64,000 bases of DNA from Cotesia glomerata (taxonomy: Eukaryota; Arthropoda; Insecta; Hymenoptera; Braconidae): contig NC_058158.1 in the NCBI RefSeq assembly GCF_020080835.1, positions 20,236,430 through 20,300,429 of the forward strand. The letters are read 5' to 3'. The notes under the pieces were generated by a model. That model did not search any database. It worked only from the letters and a program-made list of their open reading frames with translations, and was not told the origin of the DNA. Made by a program: the position numbers and the translations under genes. Positions 24,176 through 32,354 of the stretch are shown in pieces (within the stretch, counting starts at the first letter, position 1; every line of letters starts with the position of its first letter).

Positions 24176-24654
24176 AATATTATTATATTTTTCATAAACA
24201 AAAATTATTATGGTTTTTCATTTAAGACTATGAAAAAAATACAACACTTGTTCCTGACTTACCGACATTATACGCTCGTTTCACGGTCGTTTCACTTACA
24301 GACTATTGTGCATCCACCACCGCGTTACGGTTTTTTGACAATTTATATGGTTTCGAATGACTGTTAAATGACAGACGATCGATCGATGATCTACGATTTT
24401 TACTCAGATAAAAAATCGGAGAAGTCAAGTAAAAATTTGGTTTTTCGAAGAGTGAAGTATGATAGCTATACAGAATAAAAATCATAAAGTAACAGTGAAA
24501 AACTTTCACAATGATACTCGTCGTTCACTGTCAAACGATGGCCGTTCGATAGTCAAGTGACGGTCATTCGACGATCATTTGTCGACACTGTGAATTCACG
24601 GTACATTCACCGTCGTTTCACGATTATTTTATCGTGACCACGAATCCGCCAGGG
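23564..24654. mobile_element. CCC-ended DNA transposon, one terminus lost
   Basis: The right end is GAATCCGCCAGGG (24642-24654), preceded by tcacgattattttatcgtga-type palindromes. Alignment to copy 2 exon 2 (near 52450) shows that the whole block is an insertion. The expected left CCC terminus is absent; instead the flank cacgtagtaaat is duplicated (23553 and 23564 regions). A tRNA-like module is present near the left end. Contains a poly-A run at 24140-24172. Non-coding. Confidence 0.65.
23596..23674 (-). other. tRNA-like module with intact T-arm
   Basis: On the minus strand TAGCCGAACTGG fits box A and GGGTTCGAGCCC fits box B. The T-arm pairs over five positions (TCGGG with CCCGG, one wobble). 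The acceptor arm is not convincing. The best-preserved of the four tRNA-like modules. Confidence 0.6.
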
Positions 24655-24822
24655 TTTCTTTTTTCTAAAGTATCTGAAAATAAATTTTATATTATATATT
24701 ATGCATAAAACCATAGTTAGAAAAAAATCAATAGCAAACGATCAATTTACCAGTACAAGAGATTATTTCGACTTCACAAGGTATCCAGTTTTTCTTCGGT
24801 AGAGAATTTTTCTCCAAATATT

Positions 24823-25301
24823 AGTAGTATAGCTGAGAGCGTTCGAGATATAGGCAATGTAGGAATCTACTTACCGACAGGGTGGTTTGTGTCCATGCTA
24901 AATTATCAACCATATTTTCACCCCTTTTTTATCACTTGACCATATTTTCAACCCTTTTTATCGACTATTTGAATTTTAATTTCCGCCATTTTCCCGCCAC
25001 CTTTTTATCGACTATTTGAATTTTAATTTCCGCCATTTTCCCGCCTTTGGATCCGCCATTTGGTAGACGCTATTTTGAATTTCCACCATTTTCCCATCCC
25101 CTTTTGATCCACCACGTGGTAGCCGCCATTTTCCGCGATTACGTCACCCCTTTTAGTCTGCTGCCTAGTAGCCGCCAATTCCCGCGACTACGTCACCCCT
25201 TTTGACCCGCCGCCTAGTAGCCGCCAATTCTCGCGACTACGTCACCCCTTTTGTTCTGCTGCCTAGTAGCCGCCATTTCCCGCGACTACGTCACCCCTTT
25301 T
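24823..25301 (+). repeat. Polinton terminal inverted repeat, left
   Basis: About 479 bp, inverted match to 41515-41941. The outer 100 bp are unique. A 55-bp block (tcgactatttgaattttaat and following) is present twice here but once on the right. The inner part has four imperfect ~57-bp units containing cgcgactacgtcacccctttt and gcctagtagccgcca. Confidence 0.92.
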
Positions 25302-25599
25302 GGCCCACCATCTGGCAGCCGCCATTTTGACTATCTCTACAACCCTTTCACCGTCATCTCCCGTGATTTTACCGCCATTTTATCCCGCTATTTCGTCAGC
25401 TTTTATGTAAACAAGTCCTAACTTGTTAGTGACGTCATTTTCTGATGAAATTTTTTTCTGATGCAATCCTTTGTTCGTTTTTTACCCCCACTTTTTCATC
25501 TTTATGGTGGTGGTGGGGATTAACGATATAAAATCAGCTCGCAACCGCGAGATCATTATTCAGTTTTTGGTTGTGATCTTGTGCACTTAAGTTGAGAAG
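25302..25599 (+). promoter_or_regulatory. Promoter of the left exonuclease-like gene
   Basis: Contains a TATA-like gatataaaatc near 25527, about 70 bases before the ATG at 25600, and upstream gtgacgtcattttctgatg, a CRE/AP-1-like word seen in other promoters of this element. Confidence 0.5.
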
Positions 25600-26394
25600 A
25601 TGGAGATTTTTATTGATTTTGAAGGCTTCTACACGCTTGATGGATCTTTTATTGTCAAAGAGCTCGCTGTTATTTCGCTTAGCGATGAACTGGATTTTTT
25701 AAGTTCTGCTGCGTTAGCAACTTTCGAACCACCAGCTGAGTACACCAATGAATTTATGGTCTTGGAGACCAAAGACTTTTTGATGAGAAACCATGGCATC
25801 AGATGGGATGAAGGATCATTCTTCTATATCGAACTCGAAGAAGTGCTACGAGAGACTCTCAAGCACAAAACATACGTTTATGTTTTGGGTGAAGAAAAAA
25901 AACATTGGCTTGAAAAAGAAATTAATTTTTCAGCTGAAGTAATTGATTTATCAAAGATGAGATTCATCAACCATCTTGAAGACTTTGATCCCATCCAACC
26001 ATGTCTCCTGAGGAAAAATCACTCAAAGAAAAGCAATTATGCTTGTGCCTACGAAACAGTTCAGAGAATGAAACGTTGGTTTCTCAGCTGCTGGGGTTTA
26101 AGTCCATCGCTGGAAAAGTCATTACAGCTTTTTAATCAGTTCCAGTCTTTAATCAAGATGGATCCACAAGATATTGCTTGTTTAGATGAATCTATTATAC
26201 TACAATTCACAAAACACGAAATTGATAGTATATGGTCAAAGCTACCTCATCATATGAAGATGGACTCAAGATTTATCGACTACACAAGATGTACAGAGCA
26301 TTATAAGACTATGTATAATGATGTTCTCGATGGCCCTTATCCATTGAAGAAGGACTGCTATGAATGTAATAATAAATCTTTTTTTATGAGCTAA
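25600..26394 (+). CDS. Exonuclease-like protein, left paralog with intact DxE
   Basis: Encodes 264 aa, a diverged paralog of the proteins at 37671-38438 and 3455-4174. The N-terminus reads IDFEGF (Asp6, Glu8), matching the DxE of DEDD-type 3'-5' exonucleases; the two paralogs have Gln at position 8. Later shared blocks are FIVKELA (about 18-24), YVLGEEKKHWL (about 94-104), a Cys-containing helix CAYETVQRMKRWF (about 147-159), DPQDIACL, IDSIWSKLP, a YTRCTEHYKTM region, and a terminal CYEC that may bind metal with upstream residues. It sits alone at the left end and faces the capsid block tail to tail. Nuclease function is inferred from motif I only. No frameshift is visible. Confidence 0.7.
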   Translation: MEIFIDFEGFYTLDGSFIVKELAVISLSDELDFLSSAALATFEPPAEYTNEFMVLETKDFLMRNHGIRWDEGSFFYIELEEVLRETLKHKTYVYVLGEEKKHWLEKEINFSAEVIDLSKMRFINHLEDFDPIQPCLLRKNHSKKSNYACAYETVQRMKRWFLSCWGLSPSLEKSLQLFNQFQSLIKMDPQDIACLDESIILQFTKHEIDSIWSKLPHHMKMDSRFIDYTRCTEHYKTMYNDVLDGPYPLKKDCYECNNKSFFMS

Positions 26395-26504
26395 TGTATC
26401 TTAAAATAATTATTTTAATAAGGTTTTATAAATAAACAATCATTAAATTACAAATAAAAGTTTTTTTTTTATTAATTAATTTTTTTATTATTACATTAAG
26501 TTTA

Positions 26505-26696
26505 TTAATTATTTTTTATTACATTAAGTTTATTAATTAACATAGGTTCAATAATTTTATTTAATTCTTGTATTCGTCGGTGAAATCGTTCTCTATCTCT
26601 TGCTGCTTGTTCCCATGGACCTTTCCTTGCTTGTCTGGATGCAAAGTCCCACACATACATGTAATGTATGGTAGGCTTAGGATCAAACTGTACCAT
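26505..26696 (-). CDS. 63-aa basic protein after the major capsid gene
   Basis: A small, highly charged protein, rich in Arg in the middle (RQARKGPWEQAARDRERFHRR) and predicted helical. Its ATG shares a base with the TAA of the major capsid gene (TAATG), so it may be translated by termination-reinitiation. It is the last gene of the minus-strand virion block. No family recognised. The position and basic charge suggest a minor virion or assembly component, which is inference. Confidence 0.5.
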   Translation of the reverse strand: MVQFDPKPTIHYMYVWDFASRQARKGPWEQAARDRERFHRRIQELNKIIEPMLINKLNVIKNN

Positions 26697-27916
26697 TAAG
26701 TAAGTTTTCTCACAGTGCTGCTGATGGGATTATACACAATTATTCGGTCGTGAATTATCAAACAGTAAGCAGCAGTTTGATTTGGAAACTGTGCTGACGA
26801 TTCAAACTCCAGACGTATATCGACAGGTCCAGACTTGATTGACTCGTTCTGCTTGGAGCAGTCAATTATATACAGAGGAGCTATCTTTAGAAAATCTTTC
26901 TTAGCTATTAGCGGTTCAGCTTCTTTTCCATAGTAAGCACTTTGAAAATTTGTGTACATGTCATACATCAAGGCGTACTGATTATTCGTAATATTGAGGT
27001 TCAAATTTCCATATGGATAACTCTGAGAGTTCAAGATGAGCTTAATGTCTCTTATGTTGCAGTGGTCAAACTCGCTTGCATTTTGATTTGATTGATTCTT
27101 TCTTGCTGTTTGAAATCCAACGATGACAAAACGAGGTTTCTCGAGTTGATTTGTTGTTTTGATTGCCCAAATGTGATTGGTTGTAGCTGGTAGCAGTGGA
27201 TACTCATACAGTTCCCAAGTCCGGAAACTGATTGGGATAGCTGGATCAGAGGTTATGTAATTCAACACCTCAATTTTTTGCTTGTCAGACATTGTTATAT
27301 ACGGTACAATCCACTCAATTTTTTGAATCTTAATTGTAACATTTTCATTCTCAGCGGTAACAACATAAGCATTTTGATCAGTATTTGATCTGATCAGTAT
27401 CAATTCATGTTTGGCATTCACAATAACTCGTTGATAATCTTCAGCAAATCCAAGGATAAAACTCAGCGGTACTGAGACATCAAAGTAACCATTAGCATCA
27501 GTCAACTTGTTGTCATCCTCTTTAACAATCCGACCAGCATTTTCCAGAATATTTTGTTGTCCCGGACTCAGAGAAGCGTATCCTTTCATAACACTGGTAA
27601 TACCAACATTCTTACATCTGTCAATTTCTACACCATTTAGTTCATAACGTATCTCTTCAAACATATGACAGACAGCCATGTTGATCATCTTTGTAGTAGC
27701 ACTCACAGCGGTATTATCAGCTTTCCTTATTCTTCCATAAAAATGTAATGTGCTCTTGCTCGGAAGCAAGCACAGATCTTGATGTTGAACAGCAATCCGG
27801 ATTTCATCACTGTTGTTAAATGTTGATGATGCGTATGGTAGGTGTGAATGAGCTTCACAGTGCGCGATAGACTCATCAAAAATAATCGATTTTTTTATAT
27901 CTAAGATTTCCGCCAT
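26696..27916 (-). CDS. Polinton major capsid protein (double jelly-roll)
   Basis: Encodes 406 aa from the ATG at 27916. An upstream GTG at 27970 gives a longer frame, but MAEILDIKKSI matches the usual family start. Motifs typical of Polinton major capsid proteins are visible: FDESIAHCEAHSHLPY near the N-terminus, LPSKSTLHFYGRI, MFEEIRYELNGVEIDRCKNVGI near residue 90, and a second domain with PVDIRLEFES and YCLIIHDRIIVYNP near the C-terminus. The family forms trimers with two jelly-rolls per subunit that build icosahedral capsids. It lies 34 nt after the 53-aa gene and overlaps the 63-aa gene by TAATG. A perfect TATAAAAGG box lies about 150 bp upstream. The frame is uninterrupted. Confidence 0.92.
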   Translation of the reverse strand: MAEILDIKKSIIFDESIAHCEAHSHLPYASSTFNNSDEIRIAVQHQDLCLLPSKSTLHFYGRIRKADNTAVSATTKMINMAVCHMFEEIRYELNGVEIDRCKNVGITSVMKGYASLSPGQQNILENAGRIVKEDDNKLTDANGYFDVSVPLSFILGFAEDYQRVIVNAKHELILIRSNTDQNAYVVTAENENVTIKIQKIEWIVPYITMSDKQKIEVLNYITSDPAIPISFRTWELYEYPLLPATTNHIWAIKTTNQLEKPRFVIVGFQTARKNQSNQNASEFDHCNIRDIKLILNSQSYPYGNLNLNITNNQYALMYDMYTNFQSAYYGKEAEPLIAKKDFLKIAPLYIIDCSKQNESIKSGPVDIRLEFESSAQFPNQTAAYCLIIHDRIIVYNPISSTVRKLT

Positions 27917-27950
27917 GGTATCACACAAGCTAGACAACAAAAATTTATTT

Positions 27951-28112
27951 TTATCTTGTGAATTTTCCACGTAATTTTAGTCCTAGACTTTTTAGGAACT
28001 CTGTGTTCTGACGTGTCAACACTTTCAGAGCTCGATGATGACTGGTAATCTTTGGACATGTTGTAATCCTTTTATACCCACTACCAGTCTTTGTCTCATA
28101 TACGATACCCAT
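27951..28112 (-). CDS. 53-aa basic protein between minor and major capsid genes
   Basis: A short ORF starting MGIVYETKTGSG and ending FLKSLGLKLRGKFTR. Its ATG overlaps the stop of the minor capsid gene as TAATG (28110-28114). It is strongly basic and ends in an LxxxNxxFLxSLG motif that I recall in small proteins at the same place in other insect Polintons (from memory, unverified). It overlaps the promoter-like TATAAAAGG at 28068-28076. Function unknown; a capsid-associated peptide is plausible. Confidence 0.5.
   Translation of the reverse strand: MGIVYETKTGSGYKRITTCPKITSHHRALKVLTRQNTEFLKSLGLKLRGKFTR
28068..28076 (-). promoter_or_regulatory. TATA box candidate for the major capsid gene
   Basis: Minus-strand TATAAAAGG, a consensus TATA box, lies about 150 bp before the major capsid ATG and inside the 53-aa ORF. 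It would allow the capsid gene to be transcribed separately from the genes upstream. Confidence 0.4.
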
Positions 28113-28849
28113 TACAGACACTTTATATGCAGTCTTATAGTAATAGTCTCACCACGGAAATTTGCTATTCTCCCGTCCTGGTCAACAATGCGGAGTCTCA
28201 CGTTGTGTATTGCTCGTACGGCGACTGGTAGGTAAATGATATTTGTTGGCACCTCTACTATTTTATATCCTGCTGGAACTCTCGGAAAAAATTCATGGAT
28301 TGTGTCATTCTTCTCACCATTGATGTATGACCCAGTAGTTATATTGCACTCGACTCTCAGAGCATTGATTTTTAATATTTTAACTGGTAAATCAGATTTA
28401 TGTGCTATGTTAGGTTCAAGCATGCGGTTGGTAAATCCAAGTAATGATCCAATAGAATCTTCAGGTTCAAAATTTATATACTGATCACATTTTATTTCAC
28501 TTCTCAACTCATTGTTGTTTGCTTTTAAAGTGAAACTCAGTTCAGGTAATGTCTTGTTTATATAAGTTTCAATATCTTTAATTTCATAACTTCCTGTTGG
28601 TATAGTTATTTCTTGAAATCTATTGATTGTACTTCTCTTTGATCTTTTTGAAGACACATAGAATTTATTAGCACCATCATCAATATTTGGTATTGAATTA
28701 AATGTGAGGAGCTTAACAAGTCCAAGAACATAATTTTTTTTTGGTAATAGCTCAATCGGTGGAAAATAATTTGCCTCCAGTATGGAGGAATTTCCAGATA
28801 GTGTCAAAGTGAATGACTGCCATGACTGACGCTTGTAGTCCCGAGTCAC
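28112..28849 (-). CDS. Polinton minor capsid (penton-like) protein; no ATG
   Basis: Encodes about 245 aa. Typical features of the family are WQSFTLTLSGNSS then NYFPPIEL at the N-terminus, LTFNSIPNI, IPTGSYEIKDIETYI, SIGSLLGF, and a C-terminal IYLPVAVRAI...IVDQDG...FRGETITIRLH, all consistent with the single jelly-roll penton-type protein at capsid vertices. The frame begins at GTG (28847-28849). No ATG precedes the conserved region, and the upstream codon series runs straight back to the TAA of the protease in the same frame. The start codon may have mutated, or initiation is non-AUG. The stop overlaps the next ATG as TAATG. Confidence 0.85.
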   Translation of the reverse strand: MTRDYKRQSWQSFTLTLSGNSSILEANYFPPIELLPKKNYVLGLVKLLTFNSIPNIDDGANKFYVSSKRSKRSTINRFQEITIPTGSYEIKDIETYINKTLPELSFTLKANNNELRSEIKCDQYINFEPEDSIGSLLGFTNRMLEPNIAHKSDLPVKILKINALRVECNITTGSYINGEKNDTIHEFFPRVPAGYKIVEVPTNIIYLPVAVRAIHNVRLRIVDQDGRIANFRGETITIRLHIKCL

Positions 28850-28855
28850 TTCAAT

Positions 28856-29221
28856 TTATAGTTGTCCAGTCAGGAATTTTAAACACAAATGTCCACATAT
28901 GATTGTATCAAAGTCTTGATATCTTTTATGATTGTACTTTACGCTACCAACATCGAGATACTCCATCAAGTCTTGCGGAGGTTGTAGATTACCAAAACTG
29001 TCAAAATAAATTACTTGATCATGATTTTTCTTGTATGCAACCCAGTGAGTTCCAGGTCCAAGTTTATCATCCAAATTTATTATTGCTGATTCATTTGTTT
29101 TAGGTCCAGATTTTGGTAAATCATTTCTCATGAAAACTCCACGAAAATTTGGAATTTTAAGCAGCTTGGCATATTTTAATAAATCGATGTTAGTCAGTGC
29201 TCGATGTGGTAGCTCTACTGG
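28856..29221 (-). CDS. Adenain-like maturation cysteine protease, probably made by -1 frameshift
   Basis: The first in-frame ATG is at 29131, but the conserved N-terminal part (LTNIDLLKYAKLLKIPNFRG) lies upstream of it in an open frame with no ATG. That frame is entered exactly by a -1 slip at A AAA AAC (29221-29227) in the PLA2-protein gene. Catalytic features fit the adenovirus protease (Ulp1-like) fold: GTHW with the His, FDSFG with the acidic residue, and CGHLCL with the nucleophile Cys. The role in related viruses is cleavage of capsid precursors inside the particle. The gene ends with TAA at 28856-28858, in frame with the minor capsid ORF. About 121 codons from the slip site. Confidence 0.85.
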   Translation of the reverse strand, partial: PVELPHRALTNIDLLKYAKLLKIPNFRGVFMRNDLPKSGPKTNESAIINLDDKLGPGTHWVAYKKNHDQVIYFDSFGNLQPPQDLMEYLDVGSVKYNHKRYQDFDTIICGHLCLKFLTGQL

Positions 29222-30165
29222 TTTTTTGAGTTCTTGCAGCCAGCTCCCTCTGGGTATGGTTTCAGATAAAGTCCCATACCAGTGCGGTAAGGTTTAAGGT
29301 ATAATCCTCTACCTACAGCTATTTCCTCCATCTTCAAGTTGTGACGTTTCTTTTCAACAAGTTGATTTTTAGCTGCACTTGCATCGTTCACAGCTTTTGC
29401 AACACCTGCAGCTCCACCTGCCAGAGCACCAACCGCCGATAACCCTGCAAACAGGGGAATCAAGAATGGAAGTACTCCACCAATCTTTGATGGAACTGGT
29501 AGAATACGAGGCAATCGAACGTTTTTCTTCCCACCAGCCTTCTTGACAGCCTTGCGAGCACCTTCAAGAGCTGTTTTAACTGGATCTCCACCAGGCTGCA
29601 TGGACTTTTTAGCTTCATCAACAACCTGTCTCAAAGCAACATCCTTCTTCTTGGGCTTAGTTGTCTTTCTTTTGACTGTCTTGCGTTTTATCATCTTACG
29701 CTTTGTTGTTTTTCGCTTCGTTGTTTTTCTCTTTGTTGTCTTTCTTTTAACAACTGTCTTACGCTTCGTTGTTTTTCTTTTAATTGTCTTACGCTTGGTA
29801 ATAGGTTTTTCTTTTTTAAGACCCATACCGAAACGTCTTTTCAACTTCATGATTTTATTTACACTCCAAGCAGCAGCTTTTTCACCAATAGCAGCGTCTC
29901 TTGCTTGAAATCGTTGCCACGCTTTCTCAGCAAGAATTTTATCAGCCTCGTGACGAGCTTCCAAATTTTCACGATTTTTAGAGTAAGCTATATCGTGTTC
30001 CTTACACGCAGCGTCCAAAGGATTTATACCTGAATCACCTCGAGCTAACCTCTTGGCTAATTTTGTACCTGGACCACAGTACTGATATCCTGGTATGTGA
30101 AGTTCAAGTGGAAGCTTATTGATTATATGGTTGACAACACCTTTACCACGTCTGCTCTCAGACAT
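29215..30165 (-). CDS. PLA2-domain virion core protein with basic repeats
   Basis: Encodes 316 aa. Residues 19-85 resemble the parvovirus VP1-type phospholipase A2: the calcium loop is YCGPGT (29-34), the catalytic pair is His57-Asp58 in CKEHDIAYS, and a later HEAD helix supplies the second Asp. Residues 110-170 are tandem KRKT(T) units, about a dozen, suited to DNA binding. A hydrophobic Gly/Ala-rich segment (about 232-265) could be membrane-active. The C-terminus has two GLYLKPY repeats reminiscent of adenovirus core/minor proteins. It probably enters the particle and helps membrane passage and genome packing (family knowledge plus inference). First gene of the block, with its own promoter; its 3' end holds the slippery site. 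Confidence 0.85.
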   Translation of the reverse strand: MSESRRGKGVVNHIINKLPLELHIPGYQYCGPGTKLAKRLARGDSGINPLDAACKEHDIAYSKNRENLEARHEADKILAEKAWQRFQARDAAIGEKAAAWSVNKIMKLKRRFGMGLKKEKPITKRKTIKRKTTKRKTVVKRKTTKRKTTKRKTTKRKMIKRKTVKRKTTKPKKKDVALRQVVDEAKKSMQPGGDPVKTALEGARKAVKKAGGKKNVRLPRILPVPSKIGGVLPFLIPLFAGLSAVGALAGGAAGVAKAVNDASAAKNQLVEKKRHNLKMEEIAVGRGLYLKPYRTGMGLYLKPYPEGAGCKNSKNQ

Positions 30166-30242
30166 GACACATCTAAGAATGACTTAGTGATCTATATAAG
30201 CCTGTATTTATACCTCTGAGCCTCAGAATTAAGTGAGCAGTC
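30166..30242. promoter_or_regulatory. 77-bp bidirectional promoter
   Basis: Separates the PLA2-protein ATG (minus) from the ATPase ATG (plus). It contains tctatataagc on the plus strand and aggtataaatac on the minus strand, both good TATA candidates. The two virion gene sets would share this short control region. Confidence 0.55.
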
Positions 30243-30938
30243 ATGGAGTTTAAGAAACCAAGAGCTCAGTTACCAGTTATCAACTTTGATCAAATTGTTC
30301 AAGGGACAGGTGTGAAAAAACTCAAACGACACGGTGCTTTGCTTCCAAATAGTGTACGTGCTATATTTTGCGGGCCATCCAACTGTGGAAAGACAAATGC
30401 TCTGCTGTCTCTTATTGTACATCCAAACGGTTTGAAATTTGAGAATATATATCTCTACTCAAAGTCTCTTAACCAACCAAAGTATCAGTTCCTGGAGACA
30501 CTGCTTAAACAGATTGATCGTATTGGATTCTTCACTTTCAGCGAACATGAGACTGTAATCAAGCCTGAAGATGCTAAGCCTAACTCTCTGATGATATTTG
30601 ACGATGTTGCTTGTGAAAAACAAGATCACATTAAGGCTTTTTTCTGTATGGGTCGACACAAGGATGTTGATAGCTTCTATCTCTGTCAAACTTATACACG
30701 AATACCTAAACATCTAATTAGAGATAATACAAACTTTCTCGTGCTATTTCGTCAAGATGAAATGAATCTGAAGCATATTTATGATGACCATGTCAATACA
30801 GACATGTCATACAACTCATTCAGAGATTTATGCTCAGCATGCTGGAATAAATATGGATTTGTAGTAATAGATAAAGACAGTGAATTAAACAGTGGTAGGT
30901 ATCGAAAAGGATTCGACTGCTTCATTAGTATAAATTGA
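30243..30938 (+). CDS. Packaging ATPase (A32/FtsK-HerA type)
   Basis: Encodes 231 aa. Walker A is GPSNCGKT (44-51) and Walker B is SLMIFDD (115-121). A downstream FCMGRHKDVDSFYLCQTY segment holds the sensor-type residues usual in this family. Polinton ATPases of this kind pump the genome into preformed capsids. The N-terminus lacks other domains, and the length is normal for Polintons. The gene reads away from the capsid block across a 77-bp promoter. No frame break. Confidence 0.92.
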   Translation: MEFKKPRAQLPVINFDQIVQGTGVKKLKRHGALLPNSVRAIFCGPSNCGKTNALLSLIVHPNGLKFENIYLYSKSLNQPKYQFLETLLKQIDRIGFFTFSEHETVIKPEDAKPNSLMIFDDVACEKQDHIKAFFCMGRHKDVDSFYLCQTYTRIPKHLIRDNTNFLVLFRQDEMNLKHIYDDHVNTDMSYNSFRDLCSACWNKYGFVVIDKDSELNSGRYRKGFDCFISIN

Positions 30939-30989
30939 GGTACTTTAAAGTGTGATAGTCATACATGCTGTAGACTTTGACCTATCAAC

Positions 30990-31913
30990 ATGAAGCCTGA
31001 AGAAATTTCAAAGCAGAAGGATATTTTACATCAGATATCTCAAGCCAGTGATGCTATCCGACGGAAGCACAAGATGCTGAAGTTGGGCAAAGATACAGCT
31101 GAAAAAGCCATGGAGGAAATGTTCAAGCCTATTGTGACACCACTTCAGAGTATAGTTGAATCTTCAAAACTTAAAAAAGAAAATATTAATAAAGAAGAAA
31201 AGCCGCAGGTTGAAAAAGAAGAAGAGGTTCAAGAACAAGAGATTGAAAAATCTTTATACGCTGACCCAACCGCATACAACAGTTTAATGACCGATGATGA
31301 AAGTTTATCTAACAACACAGCATTTGCTATTACCCCACCACCCTCAACAAGTACTCCAGCTCGTAAAAATCCTCTTCTCTCTAATTATTTACAACGTTTA
31401 AGTTCAAAAAACAAAAATAATGATATGAGATATGGTGTACGCAGAAAACATGGTGAAATGTATATGGGTGATTCAAATATTTCATTTGCAAATGATACAA
31501 TAACTGTCAAAGAAAGAAGTTATCCAATAACTCCAGGGTTGTTGGAATTATTGTTCACAAAAACACCAAAAGATACGCTTGTCACGCAAGATGACAAGAC
31601 AAAATATTTGGAAATTATCCAGAGAACAAATACTCATAGGAAAAGTTATGACCCAAGTAAAAGTATTTACGTAGATTCAACAGACAAGTATAAGAAATAT
31701 ATTGCTGATTTTGCTGAAAAGCATGGTAGAGGACTACCAAAATTTATGATTACCACCAAGACACCCATGGACTATGTATACTGGGATGATCCAAATGAAC
31801 TAGTTGACCGTTTACGACTGCTGATGGCGTCTCAAGCTGCTGGAAATCCAAGTCACACAAATGAAATCATGTCAATTATTGAAGAGCTTAGGGAGGCTGG
31901 AGTTATATATTAA
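30990..31913 (+). CDS. Conserved uncharacterised Polinton protein
   Basis: Encodes 307 aa. The N-terminal 100 residues are charged and probably coiled coil. The middle is disordered (Pro/Thr/Ser). The C-terminal half is conserved in insect Polintons as I recall them: MYMGDSNISF, YPITPGLLELLFTKTP, a YLEIIQRTNTHRKSY block, and the end TPMDYVYWDDPNELVDRLRLLMASQ...EIMSIIEELREAGVIY. It follows the ATPase by 51 nt on the same strand. Function is unknown. A virion or packaging role is only suggested by position. Intact. Confidence 0.75.
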   Translation: MKPEEISKQKDILHQISQASDAIRRKHKMLKLGKDTAEKAMEEMFKPIVTPLQSIVESSKLKKENINKEEKPQVEKEEEVQEQEIEKSLYADPTAYNSLMTDDESLSNNTAFAITPPPSTSTPARKNPLLSNYLQRLSSKNKNNDMRYGVRRKHGEMYMGDSNISFANDTITVKERSYPITPGLLELLFTKTPKDTLVTQDDKTKYLEIIQRTNTHRKSYDPSKSIYVDSTDKYKKYIADFAEKHGRGLPKFMITTKTPMDYVYWDDPNELVDRLRLLMASQAAGNPSHTNEIMSIIEELREAGVIY

Positions 31914-31967
31914 AAGCTTCTAGAAAATTATTTCATTCAGACGTTGACAGCCAAAGTGTTCACAACT

Positions 31968-32354
31968 ATGAGCATCGATATATTTGGACGTCCACTGGGC
32001 AATGACAAGTCAGGTCAACGAGGACCAGCTGGTAGAGGTTTCAATGTAACTTCTGATGGAAACTATAACATTGAGAATAAAAGACTGTGCAATCTCGGTA
32101 ATCCTTCAAATGAACATGATGCTGCGACAGTACAATTTGTACGGAGACAGATGTCTGAACTGAATAAAAGTATAGACAGTGAACAGAAAGAGATTATTTC
32201 ACATTTACACTCAGAAATAGTAATACTGAAAGCTACTATAATAAATTTGCAGACGACTATTGAGGACGTTAAAGCAGTAGTCTCCACTCACCGGAATAAT
32301 ATAAAATATCTCATTGAGAAACTCAATGGTCGACAAAAAGGCAGTGATAGCTAA
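31968..32354 (+). CDS. Small coiled-coil, fibre-like protein
   Basis: Encodes 128 aa from the ATG at 31968; a TTG eight codons earlier is also in frame. The N-terminus has MSIDIFGRPLG and GQRGPAGRGF, then KRLCNLGNPSNEHDAATVQFV, which resembles the (I/L)xNLxxPxxxxDA motif of phage tail-fibre and trimeric shaft proteins. Residues 60-120 form a long heptad-rich coiled coil. A trimeric fibre or spike base is possible, but this is inference from short motifs. Its 3' end overlaps the integrase start by 29 nt. Confidence 0.55.
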   Translation: MSIDIFGRPLGNDKSGQRGPAGRGFNVTSDGNYNIENKRLCNLGNPSNEHDAATVQFVRRQMSELNKSIDSEQKEIISHLHSEIVILKATIINLQTTIEDVKAVVSTHRNNIKYLIEKLNGRQKGSDS

